Below the pieces are notes generated by a model. It was given only the letters and a program-made list of their open reading frames with translations, was not told the DNA's origin and ran no database searches. A DNA stretch of 7,955 nt, from positions 1 through 7,955 of the forward strand of contig JAEYWQ010000409.1 in NCBI GenBank assembly GCA_023428885.1. The letters are read 5' to 3'. The position numbers and the translations under genes are program-made. This DNA is from Bacillota bacterium. Lineage in GTDB: Bacteria; Bacillota; Clostridia; Lachnospirales; Lachnospiraceae. Below, piece after piece: positions 1 through 6,490 of the stretch; the first letter of the stretch is position 1; every line of letters starts with the position of its first letter.

Positions 1-178
1 TTCCTGAACTTTTTAAACAACAAATCAAACCCAACCAATCAATGTCATTTTGCGAAAATAAACGAATACCGCTTTCGGAACGTGACAATAAGGGAAGAAG
101 TCCTTCCCGGTCATAATAACGTAAGGTATGTTCTGTTAAGCCAGTCATCTGAGAAGCTTGGCGGATTGTATAGATCAT
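1..178 (-). CDS. MerR-family transcriptional regulator, N-terminal part (cut by window edge)
   Basis: The minus strand reads from ATG at 178-176 without a stop to the window edge, giving 59 codons. The protein begins MIYTIRQASQMTGLTEHTLR and continues with YYDREGLLPLLSRSESGIRLF. This is the N-terminal winged helix-turn-helix of MerR regulators: the helix-turn-helix lies at about residues 4-22, followed by the family signature LRYYDREGLL and the wing residues around GIRLF. A ribosome binding site (AAAGGAGAT, minus strand, 184-192) supports the start. The C-terminal effector domain is outside the window, so the inducer cannot be guessed. The gene is divergent from the GH113-type gene, and the intergenic region carries a promoter of MerR-controlled architecture. 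Regulation of that neighbour, and perhaps of itself, is therefore likely by inference. Family assignment is secure. Confidence 0.9.
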   Translation of the reverse strand, partial: MIYTIRQASQMTGLTEHTLRYYDREGLLPLLSRSESGIRLFSQNDIDWLGLICCLKSSG

Positions 179-212
179 AGTGTATCTCCTTTATGTATTA
201 AACTGTATGTAA

Positions 213-241
213 ACCTTAGCATATATCATTATTTAGGTCAA
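213..241 (-). promoter_or_regulatory. Candidate sigma-A promoter of the MerR-type gene
   Basis: On the minus strand TTGACC (241-236) is followed after 17 bp by TAAGGT (218-213), preceded by TG one base upstream (extended -10). Transcription would start about 30 bases before the ATG at 178. The -10 box is weak, as expected for a regulated or low-level regulator promoter. This rests on motif reading only. Confidence 0.5.
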
Positions 242-261
242 GATACTGCAATAAGAATGTC

Positions 262-292
262 TTGACTTTGAGTTAACTTTAGAGGATATAAT
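262..292 (+). promoter_or_regulatory. MerR-type promoter with 19-bp spacer in front of the GH113-type gene
   Basis: TTGACT (262-267) and a perfect TATAAT (287-292) are separated by 19 bp rather than the usual 17. Lengthened spacers of 19-20 bp are the hallmark of promoters that MerR-family proteins activate by untwisting the DNA. The spacer contains the 8-bp palindrome AGTTAACT (271-278) inside an imperfect dyad, as known for operators of several small MerR regulators (GAGTTAACT-like boxes). The start point would be near 299, leaving a leader of about 35 nt. The divergent regulator at 1-178 is the obvious candidate activator; that link is inference. Confidence 0.75.
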
Positions 293-334
293 AGTATCAA
301 GGTATTAAATCTAACATCAGGAAAAGAGGTTACT

Positions 335-1258
335 ATGAACTATATTAAGGGATTTACCTATCGATTAGTAGCAAGTAAAAATCAAACATTTGCGGGAGAT
401 AAAGCAAAGGAGTCCTTACGTTTACTTTATGAAAGCACTCAATGTGATACGATTGTTTTAGCAATTGCTGCCTTACAGGATACGCCTCAGTCCGAACAGA
501 TCGATTATGTTGGAGATCATATGCCAACGGATGAGGAACTAGTTACCATGATTGATTATGCAAAGAGTTTAGGCCTAAGAGTCATCCTAAAGCCTATGCT
601 TAATTGTCGTAACGGCGTTTGGAGAGCGCATATTAACTTCTTTGATTTAGAAGTGGTATGTGAACCTAAGTGGAGTAAATGGTTTGAAAGTTATAATGAA
701 TATATCTTACATTATGCTAAGATTGCACAAGAGACCGCTTGTGAAATGTTAATCATCGGTTGCGAGTTAGTTCAGACTGAGAGAAAAGAGGCGTATTGGA
801 GAGCTTTGATTGAGAAAGTGCGCACTGTTTATCAGGGAGTAATTACATACAATACGGATAAATACCAAGAAACTGAGATTAGCTGGTGGGATGCAGTTGA
901 TGTAATCTCTTCTAGTGGCTATTATCCAATCAATGAATGGGAACAGAACTTAGATCGGATTGAGGCGGTGGTAGGTAAATTTGACAAGCCTTTTTTCTTC
1001 GCAGAGTGCGGATGCCCTTGCAGAAAAGGAAGTGCGGATATACCAAATGACTGGACGTTTGTAGGACCTAAGGATGAAGATGAGCAAGCACGATACTACC
1101 AAGCTATGTTTAATGCCTGTAGAAAGAGAAAGTTTGTAGAAGGTTTTGCCTGTTGGGATTGGGTATCGAATGTATATGACTATCCGTTTGATAATGACGG
1201 ATATAGTGTCTATCAAAAAGCAGCCTGTGATGTCATAAAAAATGAATACAAGCAATAA
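335..1258 (+). CDS. GH113-type glycoside hydrolase, cytoplasmic (TIM barrel)
   Basis: This 307-residue protein has the features of glycoside hydrolase family 113, clan GH-A TIM-barrel enzymes whose studied members are endo-beta-1,4-mannanases. Visible motifs in order are ILKPMLN (84-90), the acid/base region IIGCELVQTE with Glu144, VDVISSSGYYPI (188-199), the nucleophile region PFFFAECG with Glu224, and WDW (274-276) near the last strand. Both catalytic glutamates are therefore present. There is no signal peptide or membrane segment, so it should act in the cytoplasm on imported oligosaccharides. The substrate cannot be read from sequence: mannan-type is the family precedent, but family members are often annotated loosely as xylanase or glycosidase. 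The start has a ribosome binding site (AGAGG, 325-329). It stands alone, with no sugar transporter nearby, under a MerR-type promoter, which is an unusual regulator for such an enzyme. Confidence 0.8.
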   Translation: MNYIKGFTYRLVASKNQTFAGDKAKESLRLLYESTQCDTIVLAIAALQDTPQSEQIDYVGDHMPTDEELVTMIDYAKSLGLRVILKPMLNCRNGVWRAHINFFDLEVVCEPKWSKWFESYNEYILHYAKIAQETACEMLIIGCELVQTERKEAYWRALIEKVRTVYQGVITYNTDKYQETEISWWDAVDVISSSGYYPINEWEQNLDRIEAVVGKFDKPFFFAECGCPCRKGSADIPNDWTFVGPKDEDEQARYYQAMFNACRKRKFVEGFACWDWVSNVYDYPFDNDGYSVYQKAACDVIKNEYKQ

Positions 1259-1279
1259 AGTAAAAAATCTTAATATTTT

Positions 1280-1320
1280 GTGACTCAGTTACAGAAATTC
1301 CCAATAGAATAAAGTATAGT
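1280..1320 (+). promoter_or_regulatory. Possible promoter/operator region of the thioredoxin gene
   Basis: A TATAGT box lies at 1315-1320. Upstream candidates for -35 (TTACAG at 1289-1294) are 20 bp away, so the promoter is non-standard. An imperfect inverted repeat GTGACT-C-AGTTAC (1280-1292, one mismatch) sits where an upstream regulator could bind. No terminator was seen between the GH113-type gene and here, so readthrough is also possible. Weak evidence. Confidence 0.3.
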
Positions 1321-1362
1321 AATATTAAAGATTATTATAAACAACTTGAAAGGGGATTTCAG

Positions 1363-1728
1363 ATGAGTATAAAACACATTACAAAGAAAACATATACAGA
1401 GGAGATATTAGAAGAAGAAGGATTTGTTTTGGTGGATTATTGGGCACCCTGGTGCTCACCGTGTAAGATGCTTTCTCCAATCTTAGAGCAGGTAGCAGCA
1501 GAGGCAAAGGATCTTAAAATCTGCAAGATTAACGTGGATGAAGAGCCAGATCTAGCAGCCCAACAGATGGTAAGAAGCATTCCTATGCTAACTCTAATCA
1601 AGGATGGAAAAATCATTCATAAAACAGTTGGACTAAAAAACAAACAAGAGATTCTTTCCATGGTGGAAAGAGGAATGGAATCCTACTCCAAAGAAGTAAT
1701 TCTTCAGACTGCTGAGATTAAGGAATAG
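1363..1728 (+). CDS. Thioredoxin (WCSPC active site)
   Basis: This 121-residue thioredoxin is a cytoplasmic disulfide reductase normally recycled by thioredoxin reductase. The fold elements are clear. The buried acid is Asp25 in VDYWAPW, the redox pair is Cys31 and Cys34 in WCSPCK, and the cis-proline loop is Pro74 in RSIPMLTLIKDG. The conserved glycine Gly90 lies in KTVGLKNK. Two points differ from the textbook protein: the active site is CSPC rather than CGPC, and about 15 residues follow the usual end (SYSKEVILQTAEIKE). A strong ribosome binding site (AAAGGGGAT, 1349-1357) supports the start. No reductase gene is adjacent, so it is probably a secondary thioredoxin in the cell. The family is certain; the gene name is left open because genomes of this group carry several. 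Confidence 0.93.
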   Translation: MSIKHITKKTYTEEILEEEGFVLVDYWAPWCSPCKMLSPILEQVAAEAKDLKICKINVDEEPDLAAQQMVRSIPMLTLIKDGKIIHKTVGLKNKQEILSMVERGMESYSKEVILQTAEIKE

Positions 1729-1748
1729 ATTAAGTAGATATTAGCTTG

Positions 1749-1793
1749 CGAGCGGTGAAAAATCTGTGTAAAACACAGGTTTTTCACCGCTCG
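1749..1793. terminator. Long near-perfect hairpin after the thioredoxin gene
   Basis: Positions 1749-1769 pair with 1773-1793 around an AAA loop. There are 14 exact pairs from CGAGCGGTGAAAAA, one G-T wobble, and six more pairs. It lies 20 bases after the thioredoxin stop codon. The arms carry A5 and T5 tracts, so it could act as a terminator in either direction, but no T-run follows the outer end on the plus strand. It may be a dispersed palindromic repeat rather than a plain terminator. Confidence 0.6.
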
Positions 1794-1809
1794 TTCACGT
1801 TATCGCGAG

Positions 1810-1829
1810 AGTGTGCGAAGCACACTTTT
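1810..1829 (+). terminator. Rho-independent terminator
   Basis: AGTGTGC (1810-1816) pairs exactly with GCACACT (1820-1826) around a GAA loop. The 3' arm runs straight into TTT followed by a T-rich stretch to about 1844. This is the likely end of the thioredoxin transcript. It would also keep transcription from entering the ABC remnant behind it. Confidence 0.7.
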
Positions 1830-1864
1830 GTTCTTGATTCTTTTATATCTTATTAGCAATATTT

Positions 1865-2311
1865 GTGATAAAATATTATACTATAAAAGAAGCTTATGAG
1901 GGTATATATAGCGGAATATATGAAGACGCTGAGAAGCTGGAGAATGGTCTGGATACCATTATTTATAAGAGTTTTGATGAGAAGGGAACAGAACTGTCCG
2001 GCGGACAAAGGCAAAAGCTTGCCATCAGCCGTGCTATGTATAAGGACGCAGCAATCGTTATTCTAGATGAACCGACTGCTGCCTTGGACCCCATGGCAGA
2101 GTATGAAATATATCGAAAATTCAATGACTTAGTTGGTGGTAAAACAGCTATCTATATATCCCACCGTTTATCTTCCTGCAAGTTCTGTGATCGTATTGCT
2201 GTGTTTGCAGAAGATCATATCAAGGAGTATGGGACACATGAGGAACTAATCGGGTATGAGGAAGGAATCTATGCTACTATGTTCCGGGCTCAGGCAGGGT
2301 ATTATGTATAA
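1865..2311 (+). pseudogene. C-terminal remnant of an ABC exporter (ATPase domain only, 5' truncated)
   Basis: The open frame encodes the last third of an ABC half-transporter. The signature LSGGQRQK (about residues 44-51), Walker B IVILDEPTAALD and the H-loop ISHRLSSCKFCD are all intact, as is the normal C-terminal part ending AQAGYYV. The transmembrane domain (normally about 300 residues) and the front of the ATPase with Walker A and Q-loop are missing. Recognisable homology begins only near residue 20. The nominal GTG start at 1865 has no ribosome binding site and sits behind a terminator. The wording TAALDPMAEYEIY and SHRLSSCKFCD matches heterodimeric peptide or bacteriocin-type exporters of Firmicutes. 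I read this as the leftover of a deletion. The surviving part has no stop or frameshift, so the loss looks fairly recent. A functional ATPase fragment is improbable because nucleotide cannot be bound without Walker A. Confidence 0.85.
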
Positions 2312-2342
2312 GGAAAGATATAACACATAAAATCTAAAAGCA

Positions 2343-2371
2343 TTGAATAAACCAAAAGTGTCCGTTACAAT
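2343..2371 (+). promoter_or_regulatory. Sigma-A promoter of the OLD nuclease/LD-carboxypeptidase unit
   Basis: TTGAAT (2343-2348) and TACAAT (2366-2371) are separated by 17 bp. A second AT-rich box, TATAAT (2371-2376), overlaps the end. The start point would be near 2378, about 40 nt before the ATG. A 7-bp inverted repeat, AAAAGTG (2354-2360) and CACTTTT (2388-2394), brackets the -10 region, and AAAAGCACTTTT (2383-2394) is itself nearly palindromic. It could be an operator, but this is untested inference. Confidence 0.6.
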
Positions 2372-2418
2372 ATAATAATATGAAAAGCACTTTTACAGAT
2401 AGAACGTGGAGGTAAGCT

Positions 2419-4299
2419 ATGAGAATCAAGGAACTTGAAATTAAAAATTTTAAAAGTATTAAAAACCTTTCGATTAAGAATATTGAAAAAGCCTTGATTA
2501 TCGTTGGGAAGAACAGCACTGGTAAGACTACAATTCTCGATGCTATTTTATCAGTTACACAAAAGTATCAGATTCAAGCAAGTGACTTCTACTCGAAGGA
2601 AGGTAATATTAAAATTAAGATGACCTTGGAGATAAACGATGAGGACCTTATGCTTTATCATCAGTCTGGTGCTGTAAGTAAATATAAGAGATATGATGCC
2701 TGGTTGCAGGAATTTAAACGGAAATTACCATCCTTTCAGGAGGGATCTTTTACATTTACTTACACTGTCAATCATGATGGAGTCTTTCGTTATTCCGATG
2801 AGCTTCATAAGAATAACCGCTATATACTAGAAATTCTACCTAAGATTCATTACATAGATTACTCAAGAAATGTGGAAGAAATTCAAAATGATATCTTTAT
2901 GGCACAAGGTGCAAAGACATTGCAGCACTTAAGACAGAATGCATGTATATTCGATTTGAAGAAGCCATGTAATCATTGCTTTCAGTGCATTGGTATGATT
3001 GAAAAAAAGAAAGCTATGGATTTGACCATTAATGAGACTAGCAAATTGCTGGCTTATCAACTTTATCACTTGAATGTAGATTCCTTTTTAGAGAAGCTTA
3101 ACGCTAATTTTAGAAGAAATAGTGAAAGAGAGCAAAGCATAAGATATGAAGTTAACTTTGATATTGATAAATTACTTCATATGGATACGGTTATTATTAA
3201 CCAGGAACGTAATGTAGAAGGATCTTTGCTGGAAATGAGCGCGGGCATGAAGAGTATTTATATTCTATCCTTGCTAGAGGCCTATACCAGTGAGGAAAGC
3301 AGTATATCAAGTATTATTATGATGGAAGATCCTGAAATATATCTTCATCCTCAATTGCAAAAGACAGCAAGCGAGATCTTATACAGATTGGCGAAGAAAA
3401 ATCAGGTTATTTTCTCTACACATTCACCAAACTTACTATTTAATTTTAACTCCAAGCAAATCAGGCAAGTGATATTAGATGAAAACTATGATACTGTGAT
3501 TAAGGAGCAGACAGATATTGATGAGATTCTCAATGATCTTGGATATTCTGCCAATGACCTAATGAATGTCAGCTTTGTTTTTATCGTAGAGGGAAAACAA
3601 GATAGCAGCCGATTACCAATTTTATTAAAACGCTATTATTCTGAGATTTATGATGAAGATGGAATGCTACAGCGAATAGCAATTATTGCAACCAATAGCT
3701 GTACGAATATTAAAACCTATGCAAATTTAAAATATATCAATAAACTCTACCTAAAGGATTCATTCTTGATGATCCGAGATGGGGATGGAAAAGATGCCAA
3801 GGTTTTAAAAGATCAGCTCTGTAGCTATTATCAAAGCAGGGAAAGGGAAGATTTGCACAATCTTCCTAGGGTATGCGAACGTCATGTATTAATACTTAAG
3901 TATTATTCCTTTGAGAATTACTTCTTGGAGCCAGAGATTATGTCTAAGATTGGTGTGATTGACAAGCCATCGGACTTCTTTGATATTCTCTATGACAAGT
4001 ACACCGAGTATCTTCATCGCTTAAGTAGTGTAAAAAGAATGTTGGATTTGACAAAAATCAAGATAGAATCTAAAGAAGACTTAGAGCGAAACTTCGAATT
4101 GATCAAAATATATGTAAGAGGTCATAATTTATTTGATATCTTTTATGGTAAATACAAAGGGGAAACGCTGAATAAGCTATTAACGGAATATGTGAATTTA
4201 GCACCTCGTGAGGTGTTTCAAGATATTTTAACTGCCATTGATAATTTTATTTTCTTTGATAGTAAACGAAAGGAAGAAAGGGGAGTAACAAAATTATGA
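2419..4299 (+). CDS. OLD-family ATP-dependent nuclease (ABC ATPase plus TOPRIM)
   Basis: This 626-residue protein joins a SMC/RecF-like ABC ATPase to a TOPRIM nuclease domain, the architecture of OLD proteins (overcoming lysogenization defect) and of GajA in the Gabija defence system. ATPase motifs are: N-terminal RIKELEIKNFKSI, Walker A GKNSTGKTT (30-38), signature-like LEMSAGMKS (271-279), Walker B IIMMEDPEIYLHP with Asp304/Glu306, and H-loop FSTHSP with His335. The TOPRIM domain shows VFIVEGKQD with Glu391 and MIRDGDGKD with Asp454/Asp456, so its metal-binding acids are intact. YSFENYFLEPE (496-506) matches the conserved tail motif of such proteins. An unusual insert carries Cys176, Cys184, Cys187 and Cys190 (CNHCFQC). 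No UvrD-type GajB helicase is adjacent, so this is a stand-alone (class 1-like) OLD protein rather than Gabija. The ribosome binding site GTGGAGGT fixes the start. A role in phage defence or DNA repair is inference from the family. Confidence 0.87.
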   Translation: MRIKELEIKNFKSIKNLSIKNIEKALIIVGKNSTGKTTILDAILSVTQKYQIQASDFYSKEGNIKIKMTLEINDEDLMLYHQSGAVSKYKRYDAWLQEFKRKLPSFQEGSFTFTYTVNHDGVFRYSDELHKNNRYILEILPKIHYIDYSRNVEEIQNDIFMAQGAKTLQHLRQNACIFDLKKPCNHCFQCIGMIEKKKAMDLTINETSKLLAYQLYHLNVDSFLEKLNANFRRNSEREQSIRYEVNFDIDKLLHMDTVIINQERNVEGSLLEMSAGMKSIYILSLLEAYTSEESSISSIIMMEDPEIYLHPQLQKTASEILYRLAKKNQVIFSTHSPNLLFNFNSKQIRQVILDENYDTVIKEQTDIDEILNDLGYSANDLMNVSFVFIVEGKQDSSRLPILLKRYYSEIYDEDGMLQRIAIIATNSCTNIKTYANLKYINKLYLKDSFLMIRDGDGKDAKVLKDQLCSYYQSREREDLHNLPRVCERHVLILKYYSFENYFLEPEIMSKIGVIDKPSDFFDILYDKYTEYLHRLSSVKRMLDLTKIKIESKEDLERNFELIKIYVRGHNLFDIFYGKYKGETLNKLLTEYVNLAPREVFQDILTAIDNFIFFDSKRKEERGVTKL

Positions 4300-5210
4300 T
4301 AGTGCCAGAGCCATTAAAACCCAAGGATACTGTGGGGCTTGTCTGCCCTTCTTCTCCTGTATCACATGAGAGGGTTCTAGCCTGTAAAGCATTTGTAGAA
4401 AGTATGGGATATGAGGTAAAGGTAGGAAGAGCCTGTTATGAAGCATACCATGGTTACCTGGCAGGAAGTCCTGAACAAAGAGCAGATGACATTAATTCGA
4501 TGTTTGCAGACCCCTCGGTAAAAGCCATCTTTTGCATACGAGGAGGTTATGGGAGTTCTCAAATCATGGAATTACTGGATTATGAGCTAATAGCAAGAAA
4601 TCCAAAGATTTTTGTGGGTTATAGTGATATTACGAATTTAAACGTAGCTTTTTCTACTCTTTGTAATATGGTGACATATCATGGACCAATGGTATCTTCT
4701 AATATGTTAGAGCACTATGATGATTATACAAGAAGTAGTTTTGAAGCAGCAATTTCTATGAATACCGAGTTATACCATCAAAATCCAGTGTCAGAGCCCA
4801 TGAAGGTGCTGGCACCCGGAACTTGTGAAGGAACCGTAATTGGAGGAAATCTTGCTTTGTTAATTAATCTTCTTGGTACCTTTTACGCACCTGATTTTCA
4901 TAACAAGGTATTGTTTATCGAAGATATCTATGAGTCTATACCTAGAATACATCGAATGTTAGATCAATTGCGTCTATTGCATATCTTTAATCAGCTAGCA
5001 GGTGTTTTGATTGGTGATTTCTCAGAATGCAGTAAGGAAGACAATGATAGGTATACGATTGATGATTTCTTACAAGAATATTTCGCAGATATGAAGATTC
5101 CTGTGATATCAAATGTGAAGTGTGGACACTGTTATCCAACTGCAACTATACCCTTAGGATTAACCTGTACGCTTGATACATCTAGTGGAATTGTCAAATT
5201 TTCACGCTAA
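4296..5210 (+). CDS. LD-carboxypeptidase, S66 family (LdcA/MccF type)
   Basis: This 304-residue serine peptidase of family S66 has no signal peptide, so it is cytoplasmic. Family members either trim the terminal D-alanine from recycled muropeptide tetrapeptides (LdcA) or cleave the toxic aminoacyl-nucleotide of microcin C-like antibiotics (MccF). The Ser-Glu-His triad is complete: Ser110 in FVGYSDIT, Glu209 in VLFIEDIYE, and His278 in CGHCYPTATIPLG. The oxyanion region IRGGYGSSQIM (81-91) and the N-terminal VGLVCPSSPV strand are also typical, and the length matches the family. Its ATG overlaps the stop of the OLD gene (ATGA, 4296-4299), with an internal ribosome binding site AAAGGGGAG at 4277-4285. 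The two are therefore co-transcribed and probably translationally coupled. Sequence alone does not separate the peptidoglycan-recycling role from an immunity role; no recycling genes lie nearby. Confidence 0.92.
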   Translation: MIVPEPLKPKDTVGLVCPSSPVSHERVLACKAFVESMGYEVKVGRACYEAYHGYLAGSPEQRADDINSMFADPSVKAIFCIRGGYGSSQIMELLDYELIARNPKIFVGYSDITNLNVAFSTLCNMVTYHGPMVSSNMLEHYDDYTRSSFEAAISMNTELYHQNPVSEPMKVLAPGTCEGTVIGGNLALLINLLGTFYAPDFHNKVLFIEDIYESIPRIHRMLDQLRLLHIFNQLAGVLIGDFSECSKEDNDRYTIDDFLQEYFADMKIPVISNVKCGHCYPTATIPLGLTCTLDTSSGIVKFSR

Positions 5211-5254
5211 TTAATATTTTCTATCGAATTATAAATAATTAGGACTTTCATCCC

Positions 5255-5283
5255 TTGCTGGTATATAGATATTATGGTATATT
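5255..5283 (+). promoter_or_regulatory. Sigma-A promoter of the HD-GYP gene
   Basis: TTGCTG (5255-5260) and TATATT (5278-5283) have a 17-bp spacer, with TG one base before the -10 (extended -10). Transcription would begin near 5290. No clear terminator was seen for the preceding carboxypeptidase gene; only an imperfect AT-only dyad (CTAATTA 5207-5213 with TAATTAG 5236-5242) is present. Confidence 0.6.
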
Positions 5284-5354
5284 ATATCATATATTGTAAA
5301 ATGAGTAATTGAATATAGTAGCATATGAAAATGAGGATGAAAGGAGAATTTATC

Positions 5355-6452
5355 TTGGACGACAATAATATTGAGCATAAAGACAGAAAAATTCTTCACT
5401 TACCAATTGGGCAAGTAGTACCAGGAATGATTACTGCACGCGATATATTTTCCAGAAATGATCAATTGGTATTAGCAAAAGACATTGTCCTTGAGCCAAA
5501 CATGATTGCAAAGATTATGTTTTATGCTATCCAAAGCATTCATGTGTATGAAAAAGAGGACCATACGCCAGAAGCTAATAGTTACCATGAGAGAATACAG
5601 AAGAGTACAGAGTTTAAGAACTTTCATCTTGCATATAAGGAAGTCTTACATGAAATCAAGGATTCTGTGAATCAAATGATAAAGTTCAATCGTCAGATTG
5701 ATGAAACACATCTAATTAATCGTATCAAAAGTATAATAAAAAAAGGAAAAGGTCGATATCATTTTCTAGAGTTAATCTATAGTATCCATGAATATGATGA
5801 CATGACTTTTGCACATTCCATCAATGTGGCTTTAATATGTAATGTATTTGCACAATGGCTCCATATGGATGATGCAGACTGTGATACGTTAACGATGTGT
5901 GGATTAATGCACGATGTCGGTAAGATGGCTATTCCAATAGATGTACTAAACAAACCTGGCAAACTTACCAAGGAAGAATATGATATTATCAAAGAACATC
6001 CAGAACAAGGCTATCTGATGTTATTAAAGCAGAGTGTTGATCCGAGAGTTCGCCTTGCTGCCTTATGTCACCATGAACGCCATGATGGCTCTGGTTATCC
6101 TTTATGTAAAACTGGCGATAAGATCCATCCTTTTGCTATGATTACAGCGATCGCAGATGTTTTTGATGCTATGACTAGTAACCGTGTTTATCGAGGTGCA
6201 ATCTGTCCATTTTCTGTTCTTGAGATGTTTGAGGATGAGGGAAAACATAGGTATGATATTGCCGTTGCCCTTCCACTTATGGAGAGAATTGCTGAAATTT
6301 ATATCAACCATACCGTACTCTTAAATAATAATGAGCATGGTGAAGTAATTATGGTGAATTGTCATGCACTTTCTAGACCAGTAATTAAAGTCGGAGATGT
6401 GTTTATTGACTTATCAAAACATCCAGAATTAAGAATTGAAGCAGTTATATAG
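5355..6452 (+). CDS. HD-GYP domain cyclic-di-GMP phosphodiesterase
   Basis: HD-GYP proteins are metal-dependent phosphodiesterases that hydrolyse the second messenger cyclic di-GMP. I choose the TTG at 5355 as start because AAAGGAG (5340-5346) lies 8 nt before it. The in-frame ATG at 5325 would add ten residues but has no ribosome binding site. Counting from TTG (365 residues), an N-terminal domain runs to about 70 (LPIGQVVPGMITARDIF). The catalytic domain carries AHSINVA (His154), the HD pair in LMHDVGK (186-187), His215 in KEHPEQGY, the signature HHERHDGSGYP (239-249) and IADVFDAMTSNRVYR (Asp268). All expected metal and substrate residues are present, so it should be active. The tail SRPVIKVGDVFIDLSKHPEL is typical of clostridial members. 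There is no membrane segment and no receiver or GGDEF domain, so the input signal must act through the N-terminal domain. The GNAT gene follows 38 bases later. Confidence 0.9.
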   Translation: MDDNNIEHKDRKILHLPIGQVVPGMITARDIFSRNDQLVLAKDIVLEPNMIAKIMFYAIQSIHVYEKEDHTPEANSYHERIQKSTEFKNFHLAYKEVLHEIKDSVNQMIKFNRQIDETHLINRIKSIIKKGKGRYHFLELIYSIHEYDDMTFAHSINVALICNVFAQWLHMDDADCDTLTMCGLMHDVGKMAIPIDVLNKPGKLTKEEYDIIKEHPEQGYLMLLKQSVDPRVRLAALCHHERHDGSGYPLCKTGDKIHPFAMITAIADVFDAMTSNRVYRGAICPFSVLEMFEDEGKHRYDIAVALPLMERIAEIYINHTVLLNNNEHGEVIMVNCHALSRPVIKVGDVFIDLSKHPELRIEAVI

Positions 6453-6490
6453 ATATACGTGTAAATGGTAGTTTTATTGGAGGACTTGTA

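Noticed and set aside
950..1255. 101-codon minus-strand open frame
   Set aside because: It is antisense to the catalytic part of the GH113-type gene and has no ribosome binding site or family resemblance, so it is a shadow frame. The other minus-strand frames at 2334-2519, 4377-4562, 5777-5992 and 6102-6311 were rejected for the same reason.
2419..4299. GajA of a Gabija system
   Set aside because: The architecture is similar, but there is no UvrD-like GajB helicase next to it; the partner gene is an S66 peptidase.
5207..5242. Terminator after the carboxypeptidase gene
   Set aside because: The only dyad is AT-only, short and widely spaced, without a T-run; too weak to call.
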